Translations under genes and position numbers: made by a program
Source of the DNA: Macrophomina tecta
Lineage: Eukaryota > Ascomycota > Dothideomycetes > Botryosphaeriales > Botryosphaeriaceae
NCBI GenBank assembly: GCA_024180945.1
Contig: JAKSGN010000005.1
Coordinates: forward strand, 4,116,192-4,180,191
Direction of reading: 5' to 3'
DNA length: 64,000 nt
Notes under the pieces: model-generated
Databases searched by the model: none
The model's input: only the letters and a program-made list of their open reading frames with translations
What the model was told of the DNA's origin: nothing
Shown: positions 11,601-20,266 of the stretch, piece after piece
Position numbering within the stretch: the first letter of the stretch is position 1
Layout: the number at the start of each line of letters is the position of its first letter

Positions 11601-12516
11601 TAGGGATGCAGCGCCGCAGTGCTGCCGAGACCGTTTCTAATAGATAGTTGGTGAAGCTTTCCATGTCCTGGGCATCTGGAGGAGGCTCCTTAACAAGTGT
11701 CTTTCTCATCTCGCTTCTAACGGCCTCCCAGTTGGCACTGCGGAACGTGTATTGCGCTTCCAGTTCCTGGTAAGGCACGTCAGTCTCAAAATATGTCTCG
11801 ATAGCCAGATGATCACGTCCGTATGCCGTGCTAGTAGGGCTACAGTTGCTCATCTCTTCCGTTAGTTGGGGCGACGCTAGGATAAGATCGATCGTAGAGC
11901 TGTGTCCGGCCGACTCGTACGTGACCGTGCCTCTAGGCAGCAGGCTCTGCAGGTGAAAGTCCTCCATAAAGTCGATTATCGGCGCGCCTTCTCCGTTGCG
12001 CGGCGAGCTGTATACTAGATCGCCTCCCCATAATTGATCGTGTCTGTTAAAGTCACCGCAGATGAGGAGCTCTAGTACCCCGTTGGTTTGGCTTCCTACC
12101 TGTGTGATTGCCGTTCGCAGGTGCTCAAGCGCGCTGGTGAGTTCCGGGTCGTCCACGTTCTCCTTCTTGGCGACGTACACGGCTGCCACGAACACGATCC
12201 GGTCCCGTAGCGTAATAACTGCGGCTGTAATGTCGGCAGAGGGTACTGCTATCTGCCTGGCTTGCGTGTCTTTGCGGATCCACAACATTGAACGAACGGG
12301 ATAGCGACTATGTCGCGACGTCGTCGGCAGTAGTTGCTTCCAGTATGAATGAGTGACTGGTACTGCCATGGTCTCGCCGCCAGGCCCGCGAAAGCAGCTT
12401 GGCTCCGAGATGAAAATAACGCTGAAATCGCTGAGGTCTTCGTCGTTTAGTAGGCTATACTGCGCTGTTCCGCTCTTTCCTAAGTTCGCGTGAATCACCT
12501 TGAGCGACCTACTCAT
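8652..12516 (-). pseudogene. LINE1 ORF2: endonuclease, reverse transcriptase, RNase H (frameshifted)
   Basis: Read from an ATG at 12516, this gives an APE-type endonuclease (VIHANLG, DFNRHDQLWGG, SSTIDLILAS), reverse transcriptase with catalytic FIDD (AFIDDYSAW), and an RNase H/zinc C-terminus in another frame (9617-8652: IYSDSKTTLRLL, GNEKAHSLA, CGCGAE...HFLLEC). The shift is near 9610, in G-rich sequence, and amounts to one extra base. It falls on the first catalytic Asp block of RNase H, which reads FTGG rather than a T-D-G motif. The last RNase H Asp also reads His. Endonuclease and RT are open over about 970 codons; RNase H is probably dead. The ATG overlaps the ORF1 stop by 8 nt. Confidence 0.85.
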
Positions 12517-13796
12517 TACGCTGGTGAAGCATTTCGCGCAAGAGCTTGTCATACTCCGGGCAGCCTCTGTAGTCTGCCCTATGCGGACCGCCGCAAGCGG
12601 CGCACTTTACCGTCGTCGACGAGCAGCCGTCCTCCCTGTGGCCGACGCCTGCGCATTTCGCGCATCGTTCTTCTCCTCGGCAGCGGAACTGCAGATGGTC
12701 GTAGCTCTGGCACTTAAAGCAGCGTCTTGGACGCGGGCGGTGTTCAAACACATTAGTATACGCCGCCTCTCCGCCTACATCGATCACTCTCCTGGCAAGG
12801 AGTGAGTCGGCCTCGCTCTTCTTAGCAAGGTAAATCACCGCCGACCCGTAGAGGCGGCTGCTTGGCTTGCTCAGCCAACGGACCTGCGTTACTTCGACGT
12901 CGTTCTCGGTGCCAATCTTCTCGCATGCATCGGCGCGCACCGTAGTGCGGTCATCGTTCAGAATGGCTAGCTTGTTGACATTGTCTACCTTGACTGGGTG
13001 CCACTGGCGACCCCGGATCCTCGCTCCACGGAAGGCCGTCTCCAGCCATCCGAGGTTCGACCTGACGAGCTCTTCGTCCTCTTCCGTCCTAAAGAAAACG
13101 CGAACCTTGGCCGCTTCGTTCGGGTTCCTTGTGATTCCGCAGCACTTGACCTCCTTTGTGGCTTCTTGATTCTCTAGCGCTGTCTGCAGCCGCGCGCGAA
13201 CATCCCCAGGGCTTGCGGTCTCGACGTTGGCGTTGGTGAGATCGAGCTCGATCGCGGGCGGCATCATCTGAGCCTTAGGGACAATCGCGTGGTTCGTGCG
13301 CACTGGGACAGCGGCGATGGACGACGGGCTGGTATTTGCTGGTGTCGGCGGACCTCCTCGGAGCACGTTCGCGTACGTGGCGTTGATCTGGGACTGCGAG
13401 CTTAGGTTCCTGCGCGTCGACTCTACGAGAGCCGCCAACTGCTTCTCTATCTTCCCCATGCGTTCCTCCATCTTGGCCTGCGTTTCCTCAGACGTCTCGA
13501 GCGCGCTGCGCAGGCGCCTGATCTCGTCTTCGTTCCTGGCCACCTGCTCCGTAAGCTCTTCATTTCCGCTCGGCAAGCCGGTCATTCTGCGTAACAATGA
13601 CATTGAGCAGGCCAATAACGTCGTCCAGGGTAGAATCGCAAGGTGGGTCGGATACGGTAGTCGCGCGAGCTCTTCGCTGCCCCGTTGGTTTCCCGGTATG
13701 GAGGGCACGATAGTCGGGGCATTCCTGAAGGCGCGCAGCGCGTCGCGACGCGCCAACGGTCGCGTATCCGCCCCCACCATCTTCGTCGGCAGACAT
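12509..13796 (-). pseudogene. LINE1 ORF1: CCHC zinc-knuckle protein, single frameshift near its N-terminus
   Basis: ORF1 encodes an RNA-binding protein. The main frame has a long coiled coil (NEELTEQVARNEDEIRRLRS onward) and ends with three cysteine knuckles (CFKCQSYDHLQFRC, CAKCAGVGHREDGC, CAACGGPHRADYRGC). The true start is probably the ATG at 13796 in a second frame (MSADEDGGG...), because that frame runs into the coiled coil and breaks at an AAA run near 13563, where one extra A shifts it. The alternative is a long frame open to 13945, but its first about 120 residues look non-native. ORF1 ends TAG at 12509, overlapping the ORF2 ATG. Confidence 0.75.
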
Positions 13797-13966
13797 TGTA
13801 GGGCCGAGAAATTCGAATTCGCGCTAAAAGTTGTTCGTAGGGTTTCAGTAGGCACTTCTGGATGTCCTTGAAAGATGACGGTACAGCAGGATGAGGTGAC
13901 AGGTGGTGAAGGATTTGCAGGGTTTGTCGAGCGCGAGCTCATCATTCGTCCTGTGATGTATCACGC

Positions 13967-13996
13967 TAAGCGAGCCAATCATGATTGGCTCGCTTA
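13967..13996. repeat. 30-bp perfect palindrome
   Basis: The left half TAAGCGAGCCAATCA is followed directly by its exact reverse complement. Outside it, ATGTATCACG (from 13956) and CGTGATGCAT (to 14023) form a second, 9/10 matching pair, giving a nested cruciform-like structure of about 68 bp. It lies between the LINE1 5' end and the chromovirus LTR. Confidence 0.8.
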
Positions 13997-14327
13997 ATAT
14001 TAGCGTTGTCTCCGTGATGCATGGAGGTTCGCACTGCTGCCCGAAGCCTGCGACAGACTGTTACGGCACAGCCTTCACGGGAGTATAGAAAGGAAGGTGG
14101 GGTGATGATGATGATGATGATGATGATGAGTTCATAGACCGTCCCAGCCGCCGAAGGCAGCTATGCGGCATGCGGCCGGCTCTACTGCGCCCGCTAGGCC
14201 CGTTCGAGCCTAAGCGAGGCAGTGGAGCTGGCCCACTATCTATTCTGCATACCTCTACATGTCTCTTGGCGCTGCAGCTTCCCGCAGTGCCAGGTGCCTC
14301 CGCAAACTATCCCGTCTTCCTCCAGTG

Positions 14328-17300
14328 TCAAGCTTCATGCTGTGCGTACGATGTCGCTCCAAATTGCCCAAGGAGCTTGGTTGCCATCATGAATTTTGCT
14401 GCTGCTATAGCTGTGCTGCGCTGGCTCAGCAGCTTCCTCAGGTCCGTTGTCCAGCATCTCCGCCCGCTGTTGTCCGGCATACGGAAGGAGAGTCTTAGCC
14501 CGTCGAACTTGCTACACGTGTACAGCACGTGGCTGACTGTCTGCAGTCCATGCTCGCAGTCGCATTCACCAGATTCTATACCTGGCACTTTCCTCTGATG
14601 GAGGAAGTGCCGTAGGCCAATCTTACCGGTTCTCATTTGTGTGATCAGCGAGCCTAGCGCCCTTGATGTGCCGCGGTAGAGCTCTAGTGACTTTCTTGTC
14701 GGTTCAGGCGCCACTTTAAAGAGCTGCCGGCCTCGTTCACTATCGCGCCAGGTCTGTTTCCATTCGTCCATCACCACCTGGTTGATGGCTTGCTTGAGTG
14801 CTGCCACCAAGCTCGTTCGTGTGCGGCATTGCGTTCTATGCTCCACGGCGCGGCCCTCCCGGGCTGCCGCTTTAGCGAGTTTGTCAGCCTCTTCGTTGCC
14901 CGGCACTCCCTGGTGCGCGGGGATCCAGTGGAAGCCCACAGATGCACCCTTCTGCTGGAGCCCTGTCAGCTTCGCGATGATGGAGCTCAGTAGATATTGC
15001 CCGGACTGCTCGCCAGGTGTCACGAGTGCGCGCAGCGCTGCTTGATTGTCAGTGAACACAGCTATCTTTCGCTTGCCATGAACCATCTCAGCTCCTGCGA
15101 GCTCGAGAGCCATTACTAAGCCCTGGAGCTCGGCAGCAAAGACTGTCGTAGCCTTTATAGTGCCCATATACTTCGTGCGCCTCGTTTTAGCGGTAGGAGC
15201 TGTCGCAGCTGCACCGACATGGCCGTCTATTGCGCTGCCGTCAGTGTAGATGGCCAGCGTCTCCATGTCTTTTCTGGTCCGATCGTGCTGACATATCGCT
15301 AGCTCGCGTGATTTTGCTATGCACACGTCAGCCGGCTTCTGCCATGGGGGGAAGAGATGTGGCAGCCTCTGTTCAGTATTTGCTAGTAGGCCATCCAGCC
15401 GCTCGTTCCAGTACTCCCTGATCCTTAGCATCGGGCTGCGCATGTCTGGGCAGTCGCGCTTTCTCGAGTCCCACGTGCGTTCTGTGAGCTGGATCAGTTG
15501 CCGGTATAGCGGTGTCGATGCTATCCGCAGGAACGCCTCGCCCATGTACTTCCTGACTGTCTGCGCCGCGGGTAGTAGGAATAGCTCGACGTCGAGCGCC
15601 GCTTTTGATGTAGCTCTGAAGGCGCCGGCTATGATTCGAGCCGCCCGATATTGAATCGCTTCTACGGTGTCTGCGAGCCGAGCTTCCATTGATTTGCTGC
15701 GTGGCTTTCCAAGGGCCCAGATGCTGCAGCAGTACAGAATCCGTGGTAGGATGATGGATCTGTAGATCTGGCGTAGGCCGAGCGTGGGTATCCCCCACGT
15801 CGAACCCGCAATGCTTGACAGTGCTGTCAGCGCTGTGGTTGCTCGGGCTTGCAGCTGCTGGACATGCGTCTTGCCGCTCAGCTTCTGATCGAGGAACACT
15901 CCTAGGAAGCGGCAGCTGTCGCTGGGGCTGAGGTATCGACCTCCGAGGGTGATGCCTTGCTCCGTGTTAAACCGCGCGGGAGTCTTCGTAAAGTGCGTCA
16001 GTTCGTATTTCTTTACGGCAAAGACTGACGCGTGCTTAGCTGCCCATCTCTCCGCCTGGGCATGGGCTTTGGTGAGGAGTCGACAGTTCTCTTCAGTAGA
16101 CGGGCTGATTGCGAGCAGATTCACGTCATCTATGTATCCGATTACCATGACTCCCTGTGCTGCGCATATTTCGAGGAGGTCTGCATTGTAGAAGAGGTAC
16201 AGCATTGGTGAGAGCGGCGAGCCTTGCGGGATGCCGGATGGGGTGCCGTAGCACGCTTCTGCGCCGTCGCTAAGCTTAAGTTTTGTCTGTCTTTCGGAGA
16301 GGAAGCTTCTGATCCACTCAAGCGCCCTACCGCCTATACGTCTTTTGCGCAAGTTGTGTAGGAGGCGGGGGTGAGAGACGTTGTCGTACGCGCCAGAAAC
16401 GTCTAGCTGGAGGAGGGTTGCCACTCGCGGCTCTGCCGAGTTCCACGCGCTGTGCACCGTCTCGACCAGTAGGTGTACGGCTTGCTCGGTGGAGCGGCCG
16501 CGACGACCCCCAATGTGGCTCTGGGGTAGGAGATCGAAGCGCTCGACGAGGTAGCTCATGCGCCTCGCTATGATGGATTCCAGGATCTTGCCGATCGTGT
16601 TGGTGAGTGCGATTGGCCGGTAGGACTTGGGGTCCGTGTAGTCGTCTTTCTTGTGTTTACGGAGCGCCAGCGTGATCGACTGTCTAAACTGGCCTGGGCA
16701 GTGTCCCAGCCTCAGGCTTGCGTTGTACACCGTTGTAAGAGTGGGAATCAGGGCGGGTCCAAGCTGTTGGAGGATGCCATTCGGGATGCCGTCTGGGCCT
16801 GGTGCCTTCCACGGCTTCGCTCTCTGCATGGCCAGCCTCACCTCCTCCGCCGTGATGTCCGGCCAGGGCGTCTCTTGTGGGTAGATAAATCCTTCTATGT
16901 CAGACAGGTCCGCTTGCGGGGGCTCGGGGAAGAAGGCCTCCCGGAGGGTGTCGAGTTTCTCCTTTGGCTGTTCTGCATAGCTCGAGTCTGGCCTCCTTAG
17001 AGCTGGCATGTGGCTTGATTGGTTTGTTTCCCGGTTCTGAGCCCACTTGGCCAATCTCCAGATGCCGTTATCCTTTGTTGCTGCAGTCTCGATCTTCGTC
17101 CGATGGTCCTGCTGCAGCGCTTTTTGAATCAGCCTGCCTTTCTTGTTCCTCGTCGAACGGTATCTCTCCCAGTCGTCCTCCGACCGTGTTCTCTGCCAGA
17201 TCCTGCGCAGCCTCCGCGTCTCCATCTGGACCTCCTTGCACTCTTTCGTCCACCCTGATATCGACTGCGGCGATACTCGCAGCGGCGGGGTCGATGTTTC

Positions 17301-18176
17301 AATCGCCTCTTTGATGGCTTGGATCAGGGCGCCCGTGAGATTCTCGAGTGCCTCAACCGAGCGTGGCGGTTTTGCCGAAGGGAGGTTTTTCTCGAATGTC
17401 TGCTTGAGCTTCGTGGTGTCTGTACTTTTCCAGTTCGGCCTTGCTTCCAGTGGGCGCCTCGGCGGGGGCAGGTCCACAACCGTACTTATGGGAATGTGGT
17501 CCGAGTCTTGCTGGAGGTCCTCTCTCACCTGGCACTTGACTAGGTGCTCAAGAATGCCTGCCGTCATGAACGCCAGGTCTATGGTGGTTTGGGCGTCGTT
17601 TCTCGCGAAGGTGGGGATCGCGGGCGGAGAGGCTAGGTGCAGTGAGAAGCGCTCTAGCAGGTCAATGAGCTCGTCTGCCTCTCGATCCTGATGGCTGTAC
17701 TTGGGTCCTGTCCAGAGCGGGTGGTGGAGATTGAAGTCGCCGAGCACGATGTGTTGGTCGGTCGGATGATCTCGTAGGGCTTCTGCTAGCGCATGCAGTG
17801 AGCTCGTCGCCCCCGTCGTTCGCGGCGGGTTGTAGATGTTATGGATATGGACTGTGTCCCCTGCGTTGCTGCTGTTCGCGAGCTTGAGATGTAACGTGCA
17901 TAGGTCGGATGTGTGGTAGGTCACCGTCCACGATGAGGACGCTATCCGCTTGTTTACGATTATACATGTCCGGGCGGGGCCGTTTGGGTGTAGCAGTTCA
18001 AATTCTTTCTTTAGCGGATGGTGTGTCGTATTTCGGAAGGGGTTCTTCCACGGTTCTTGTAGGGCAATGATGTCGAACTCGCGTGTCCGCCTGTCCCGGA
18101 AAAGGGGGGCCATCACCTTGGTCCTGGATCTCATGACGTTGTACTGCAGTATGGAGATCTGCCGGTCTTTAGTCAT
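14328..18176 (-). CDS. LINE2 ORF2: endonuclease / reverse transcriptase / RNase H (1282 aa)
   Basis: This is an uninterrupted 1282-codon frame. Residues about 5-230 form an APE-like endonuclease (ILQYNVMRSR, IALQEPW, GDFNLHHPLW, DSDHIPIS). Residues about 470-750 are a reverse transcriptase with GIPQGSPLSP and catalytic YIDD. Residues about 974-1100 are RNase H with all acidic residues visible (YTDGS, AAELQG, FTDNQAA, GNEEADKLA). A C-terminal zinc motif (CDCEHG...HVLYTC) follows near 1205-1223. It nicks target DNA and copies the element RNA. Its ATG overlaps the ORF1 stop (ATGACTAA), which suggests termination-reinitiation. No defect was seen. Confidence 0.92.
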   Translation of the reverse strand: MTKDRQISILQYNVMRSRTKVMAPLFRDRRTREFDIIALQEPWKNPFRNTTHHPLKKEFELLHPNGPARTCIIVNKRIASSSWTVTYHTSDLCTLHLKLANSSNAGDTVHIHNIYNPPRTTGATSSLHALAEALRDHPTDQHIVLGDFNLHHPLWTGPKYSHQDREADELIDLLERFSLHLASPPAIPTFARNDAQTTIDLAFMTAGILEHLVKCQVREDLQQDSDHIPISTVVDLPPPRRPLEARPNWKSTDTTKLKQTFEKNLPSAKPPRSVEALENLTGALIQAIKEAIETSTPPLRVSPQSISGWTKECKEVQMETRRLRRIWQRTRSEDDWERYRSTRNKKGRLIQKALQQDHRTKIETAATKDNGIWRLAKWAQNRETNQSSHMPALRRPDSSYAEQPKEKLDTLREAFFPEPPQADLSDIEGFIYPQETPWPDITAEEVRLAMQRAKPWKAPGPDGIPNGILQQLGPALIPTLTTVYNASLRLGHCPGQFRQSITLALRKHKKDDYTDPKSYRPIALTNTIGKILESIIARRMSYLVERFDLLPQSHIGGRRGRSTEQAVHLLVETVHSAWNSAEPRVATLLQLDVSGAYDNVSHPRLLHNLRKRRIGGRALEWIRSFLSERQTKLKLSDGAEACYGTPSGIPQGSPLSPMLYLFYNADLLEICAAQGVMVIGYIDDVNLLAISPSTEENCRLLTKAHAQAERWAAKHASVFAVKKYELTHFTKTPARFNTEQGITLGGRYLSPSDSCRFLGVFLDQKLSGKTHVQQLQARATTALTALSSIAGSTWGIPTLGLRQIYRSIILPRILYCCSIWALGKPRSKSMEARLADTVEAIQYRAARIIAGAFRATSKAALDVELFLLPAAQTVRKYMGEAFLRIASTPLYRQLIQLTERTWDSRKRDCPDMRSPMLRIREYWNERLDGLLANTEQRLPHLFPPWQKPADVCIAKSRELAICQHDRTRKDMETLAIYTDGSAIDGHVGAAATAPTAKTRRTKYMGTIKATTVFAAELQGLVMALELAGAEMVHGKRKIAVFTDNQAALRALVTPGEQSGQYLLSSIIAKLTGLQQKGASVGFHWIPAHQGVPGNEEADKLAKAAAREGRAVEHRTQCRTRTSLVAALKQAINQVVMDEWKQTWRDSERGRQLFKVAPEPTRKSLELYRGTSRALGSLITQMRTGKIGLRHFLHQRKVPGIESGECDCEHGLQTVSHVLYTCSKFDGLRLSFRMPDNSGRRCWTTDLRKLLSQRSTAIAAAKFMMATKLLGQFGATSYAQHEA

Positions 18177-19698
18177 CGAGCATCGTAACTTCGTTGCTAG
18201 GTGGCTGTGTGTTTAGCTGCTGAGCATTCGTGGCTTGCCTACCCGTTAGGGCCAGCGCCTCCTCCCGGAGCTGCTGGCTCGCCCTGATTAGGCTATCAAT
18301 TTCTTCCTGCCGCTCGCTTCGTATCACCTCGTCTTCAGGTTCGGCGTAGAGTGACCTCGGTCTTCCGCGCTTCCTGGTCAGGCGTGCTGCCGGAACTACT
18401 GACGTTTGGTTCGTCGTCCGTTCCGTGAGTTGGGCTGTTTGCGTTGGTGCCTGGGTCGTGGCTGATGGTCTCTTGCTAATAGTTTCGGGGTGAAGGAATG
18501 GCCTCACGGCCTTAGCTCGCTCCACCCTCTCCTTCTCCCTCTTCCTCTCTGGGCAGACCGGGCTCCACGCCGTGTGAGAGCGCTTGCACGCGGCGCACTT
18601 GCGCTCCGCGTTCGGATCCTCCTTCTGGCCACATTCCTTGGAGTTGTGCTGGCCTGCGCAATAGCCACAGGCTTGCGGTGCTTGACACTGGGTTCCTATG
18701 TGGCCGTATTTCTGGCAGTTGAAGCACTGCTTGACTTTGCACGTTCGGTCGGAGAGCTCGCACGAGAGCATCTCCGCTTGCCACACCATCCCGCCCGTGA
18801 TTGCTGCGTTAGCGTCTTCAGGTCTGCTGAATTCTACCACCAGGGACGACGCCCTTTTGTTAGCGGAAGACTTGGTTAGCCAGCCCACATATCTGATTTC
18901 GGCATTGGGGAGCAATGGCTTGTTCTCTGCCTCGAGCAGCTTGATGGCATTTTCCATATCTGAGGGATCTATCGACTTTGTATGTACGCCGTGCACGATA
19001 ACGCCGTAAGTCTGCGTCACGATACGCGCCGACCCTCCAAAAGTCTCCACCCAGTCGTGGACGCTCTCTTGCAACGTGTCCTTCTCTTGCTGGTTCCTTG
19101 TATATGCCGCGATATCCCCGCTCCGAAGCTGCTTCGCCGCAACTACCTGGATCCTGTTCACCTCGGGGTCCGTCTGCGACTTCAGGGCACGGTTAATGCG
19201 TTCTTTCAGGTGTGTCGGGGTCTGCGAGCGGAGGTGGCTGATCATCTGCCGGTCCGTAAGCTTGATCACCAACTCACGGCATTTCTCGGTCGGGCTCGGC
19301 GCGAGGTTGGGCTGCGCTTGCGTTGTCGCTGCCGTTCGCAGCGCTGCTACTCGCGCCCAGGTCATGGGGCTCTGCTGTATGTTCTGCTGCGCAGCGGGGG
19401 CTGCCGTGTTAATAGTGTCAGTAGTGCGCTTGATGGCGCTGGTGTCCTTGATGTCGTTCGCCGTCTGGAGGACTGAGTTCACGACCGCCTTCAGCTCGGC
19501 CGGCGTCGGTTGGCCGAGGGCTTTATCCCAGAGCTCAATGGCGCTCTCAATCAACGGGACGATGGTGTGGTAGCGGAAGCTGCGTCTGTGTTCGCCTGCA
19601 TCGTCAAGGAGCTGCTTTGCCTGGGTCCTAAGCTGTGCGGCGTGCTCGTAGAGCGAAAGTGGGTTATCGCCCGGTCGCAAGGCGTCGGCGGCCGCCAT
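18169..19698 (-). CDS. LINE2 ORF1: CCHC nucleic-acid-binding protein (509 aa)
   Basis: The chosen ATG at 19698 (MAAADALRPGDN) matches the start of the LINE3 homologue. The open frame runs further up to 19893, but that part crosses the LINE2 5' boundary. The protein has an alpha-helical N-terminus, a central domain, then three knuckles in a row (CFNCQKYGHIGTQC, CGYCAGQHNSKEC, CAACKRSHTAWSPVC), and a basic AT-hook-like stretch (RKRGRPRS) near the C-terminus. It should coat the element RNA. It is 80-90% similar by eye to LINE3 ORF1. Confidence 0.88.
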   Translation of the reverse strand: MAAADALRPGDNPLSLYEHAAQLRTQAKQLLDDAGEHRRSFRYHTIVPLIESAIELWDKALGQPTPAELKAVVNSVLQTANDIKDTSAIKRTTDTINTAAPAAQQNIQQSPMTWARVAALRTAATTQAQPNLAPSPTEKCRELVIKLTDRQMISHLRSQTPTHLKERINRALKSQTDPEVNRIQVVAAKQLRSGDIAAYTRNQQEKDTLQESVHDWVETFGGSARIVTQTYGVIVHGVHTKSIDPSDMENAIKLLEAENKPLLPNAEIRYVGWLTKSSANKRASSLVVEFSRPEDANAAITGGMVWQAEMLSCELSDRTCKVKQCFNCQKYGHIGTQCQAPQACGYCAGQHNSKECGQKEDPNAERKCAACKRSHTAWSPVCPERKREKERVERAKAVRPFLHPETISKRPSATTQAPTQTAQLTERTTNQTSVVPAARLTRKRGRPRSLYAEPEDEVIRSERQEEIDSLIRASQQLREEALALTGRQATNAQQLNTQPPSNEVTMLDD

Positions 19699-19954
19699 AG
19701 CGGACAATCCGGTATTGGGCGATAGCGGATTGCCAGTAGAGCGGTTTGACGCGTGTTGCAGGGCGATTGCGCGTGGTTGTGAGGAGTAATTCCAAGAACT
19801 CGTTCTCGCTGCAGGTGGTTGTTTTCCTACCGGACCAGAACACCACAGAGCACTCGGAGCAGGACAAGCTGCTCTGTCTGCTCCCAATGTCACCGCCCTC
19901 CCGAGGGACAGAGCAGACAGATCAGAAACCAGATTGTAGACACTCTCCTACTTG

Positions 19955-19962
19955 TATATAAA
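19955..19962 (+). promoter_or_regulatory. TATA box in chromovirus 5' LTR
   Basis: TATATAAA lies about 220 bp before the LTR end. The same box is at 28549-28556 in the 3' LTR and, inverted, in the LTR at 46327-46640. It would drive the genomic transcript. Confidence 0.6.
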
Positions 19963-20266
19963 CCACACTCCTTAGATAGCTTTGACCTTCGTGGTCAACT
20001 TCAATAACAATTCAGCACATTGTTAGTAACACGGCCTTCGCACGCAGTGCTCAGTCTCATCACGTGTTCGACTTGCTCTCACCCTCTTCTTGTACCCACT
20101 CAAGGAAAACCCCCTCGACAGGTTTTCTCGCTCTTTGGTGTTTGGATCCTTAGAGGCAGAGGCCCGCTCGTTACACTTTGACCACCATCCTTGCAAGGAG
20201 AGGAAGGCTCTGAGATCAAGTCTCATCGGGTAAGGTATCACCCCCTAACGAGTTTAGGAAACAGCA

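Larger units (their letters stand above)
8283..13950 (-). mobile_element. LINE1: non-LTR retrotransposon (Tad/I-like)
   Basis: This is a minus-strand LINE of about 5.7 kb. It has a CCHC ORF1, an overlapping endonuclease-RT-RNase H ORF2, a 3' UTR of about 340 bp, and a 3' tail of (ATC)n written as (GAT)n at 8283-8311 on the plus strand. The tail joins an LTR fragment, so the element landed in an LTR. Both ORFs carry one frame disruption. The exact 5' end is uncertain and is placed just beyond the ORF1 region. Confidence 0.8.
14102..19823 (-). mobile_element. LINE2: full-length non-LTR retrotransposon
   Basis: This 5.7-kb minus-strand LINE has both ORFs open and an (ATC)n tail at its 3' end (plus-strand GAT units from 14102). 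The 5' end is placed at about 19823 because LINE2 and LINE3 share sequence up to GGTGGTTGTTTT and then diverge into their separate flanks. It interrupts the chromovirus 5' LTR 43 bases from its start. Of all LINEs in the window this is the only one that looks fully competent on paper. Confidence 0.85.
14059..20175 (+). repeat. 5' LTR of chromovirus, split by LINE2
   Basis: The first 43 bases (TGTTACGGCACAGCC to GGTGGGG) match the 3' LTR. The LTR resumes after LINE2, clearly from about 19929 (ACCAGATTGTAGACAC), and ends CTCGTTACA at 20175. The piece 19824-19928 differs from the 3' LTR and includes a hairpin (CTGCTCTGTC at 19869, complement at 19907). It may be LTR variation or part of the LINE2 leader. 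Confidence 0.75.

Noticed and set aside
18490..19573. Plus-strand frames of 100-190 codons over LINE ORFs
   Set aside because: They are complements of well-supported minus-strand ORF1/ORF2 and have no domain features.
20176..20200. tRNA primer-binding site after the 5' LTR
   Set aside because: No TGG-initial complement to a tRNA 3' end is visible next to the LTR; self-priming is possible but I saw no clear complementary stretch.
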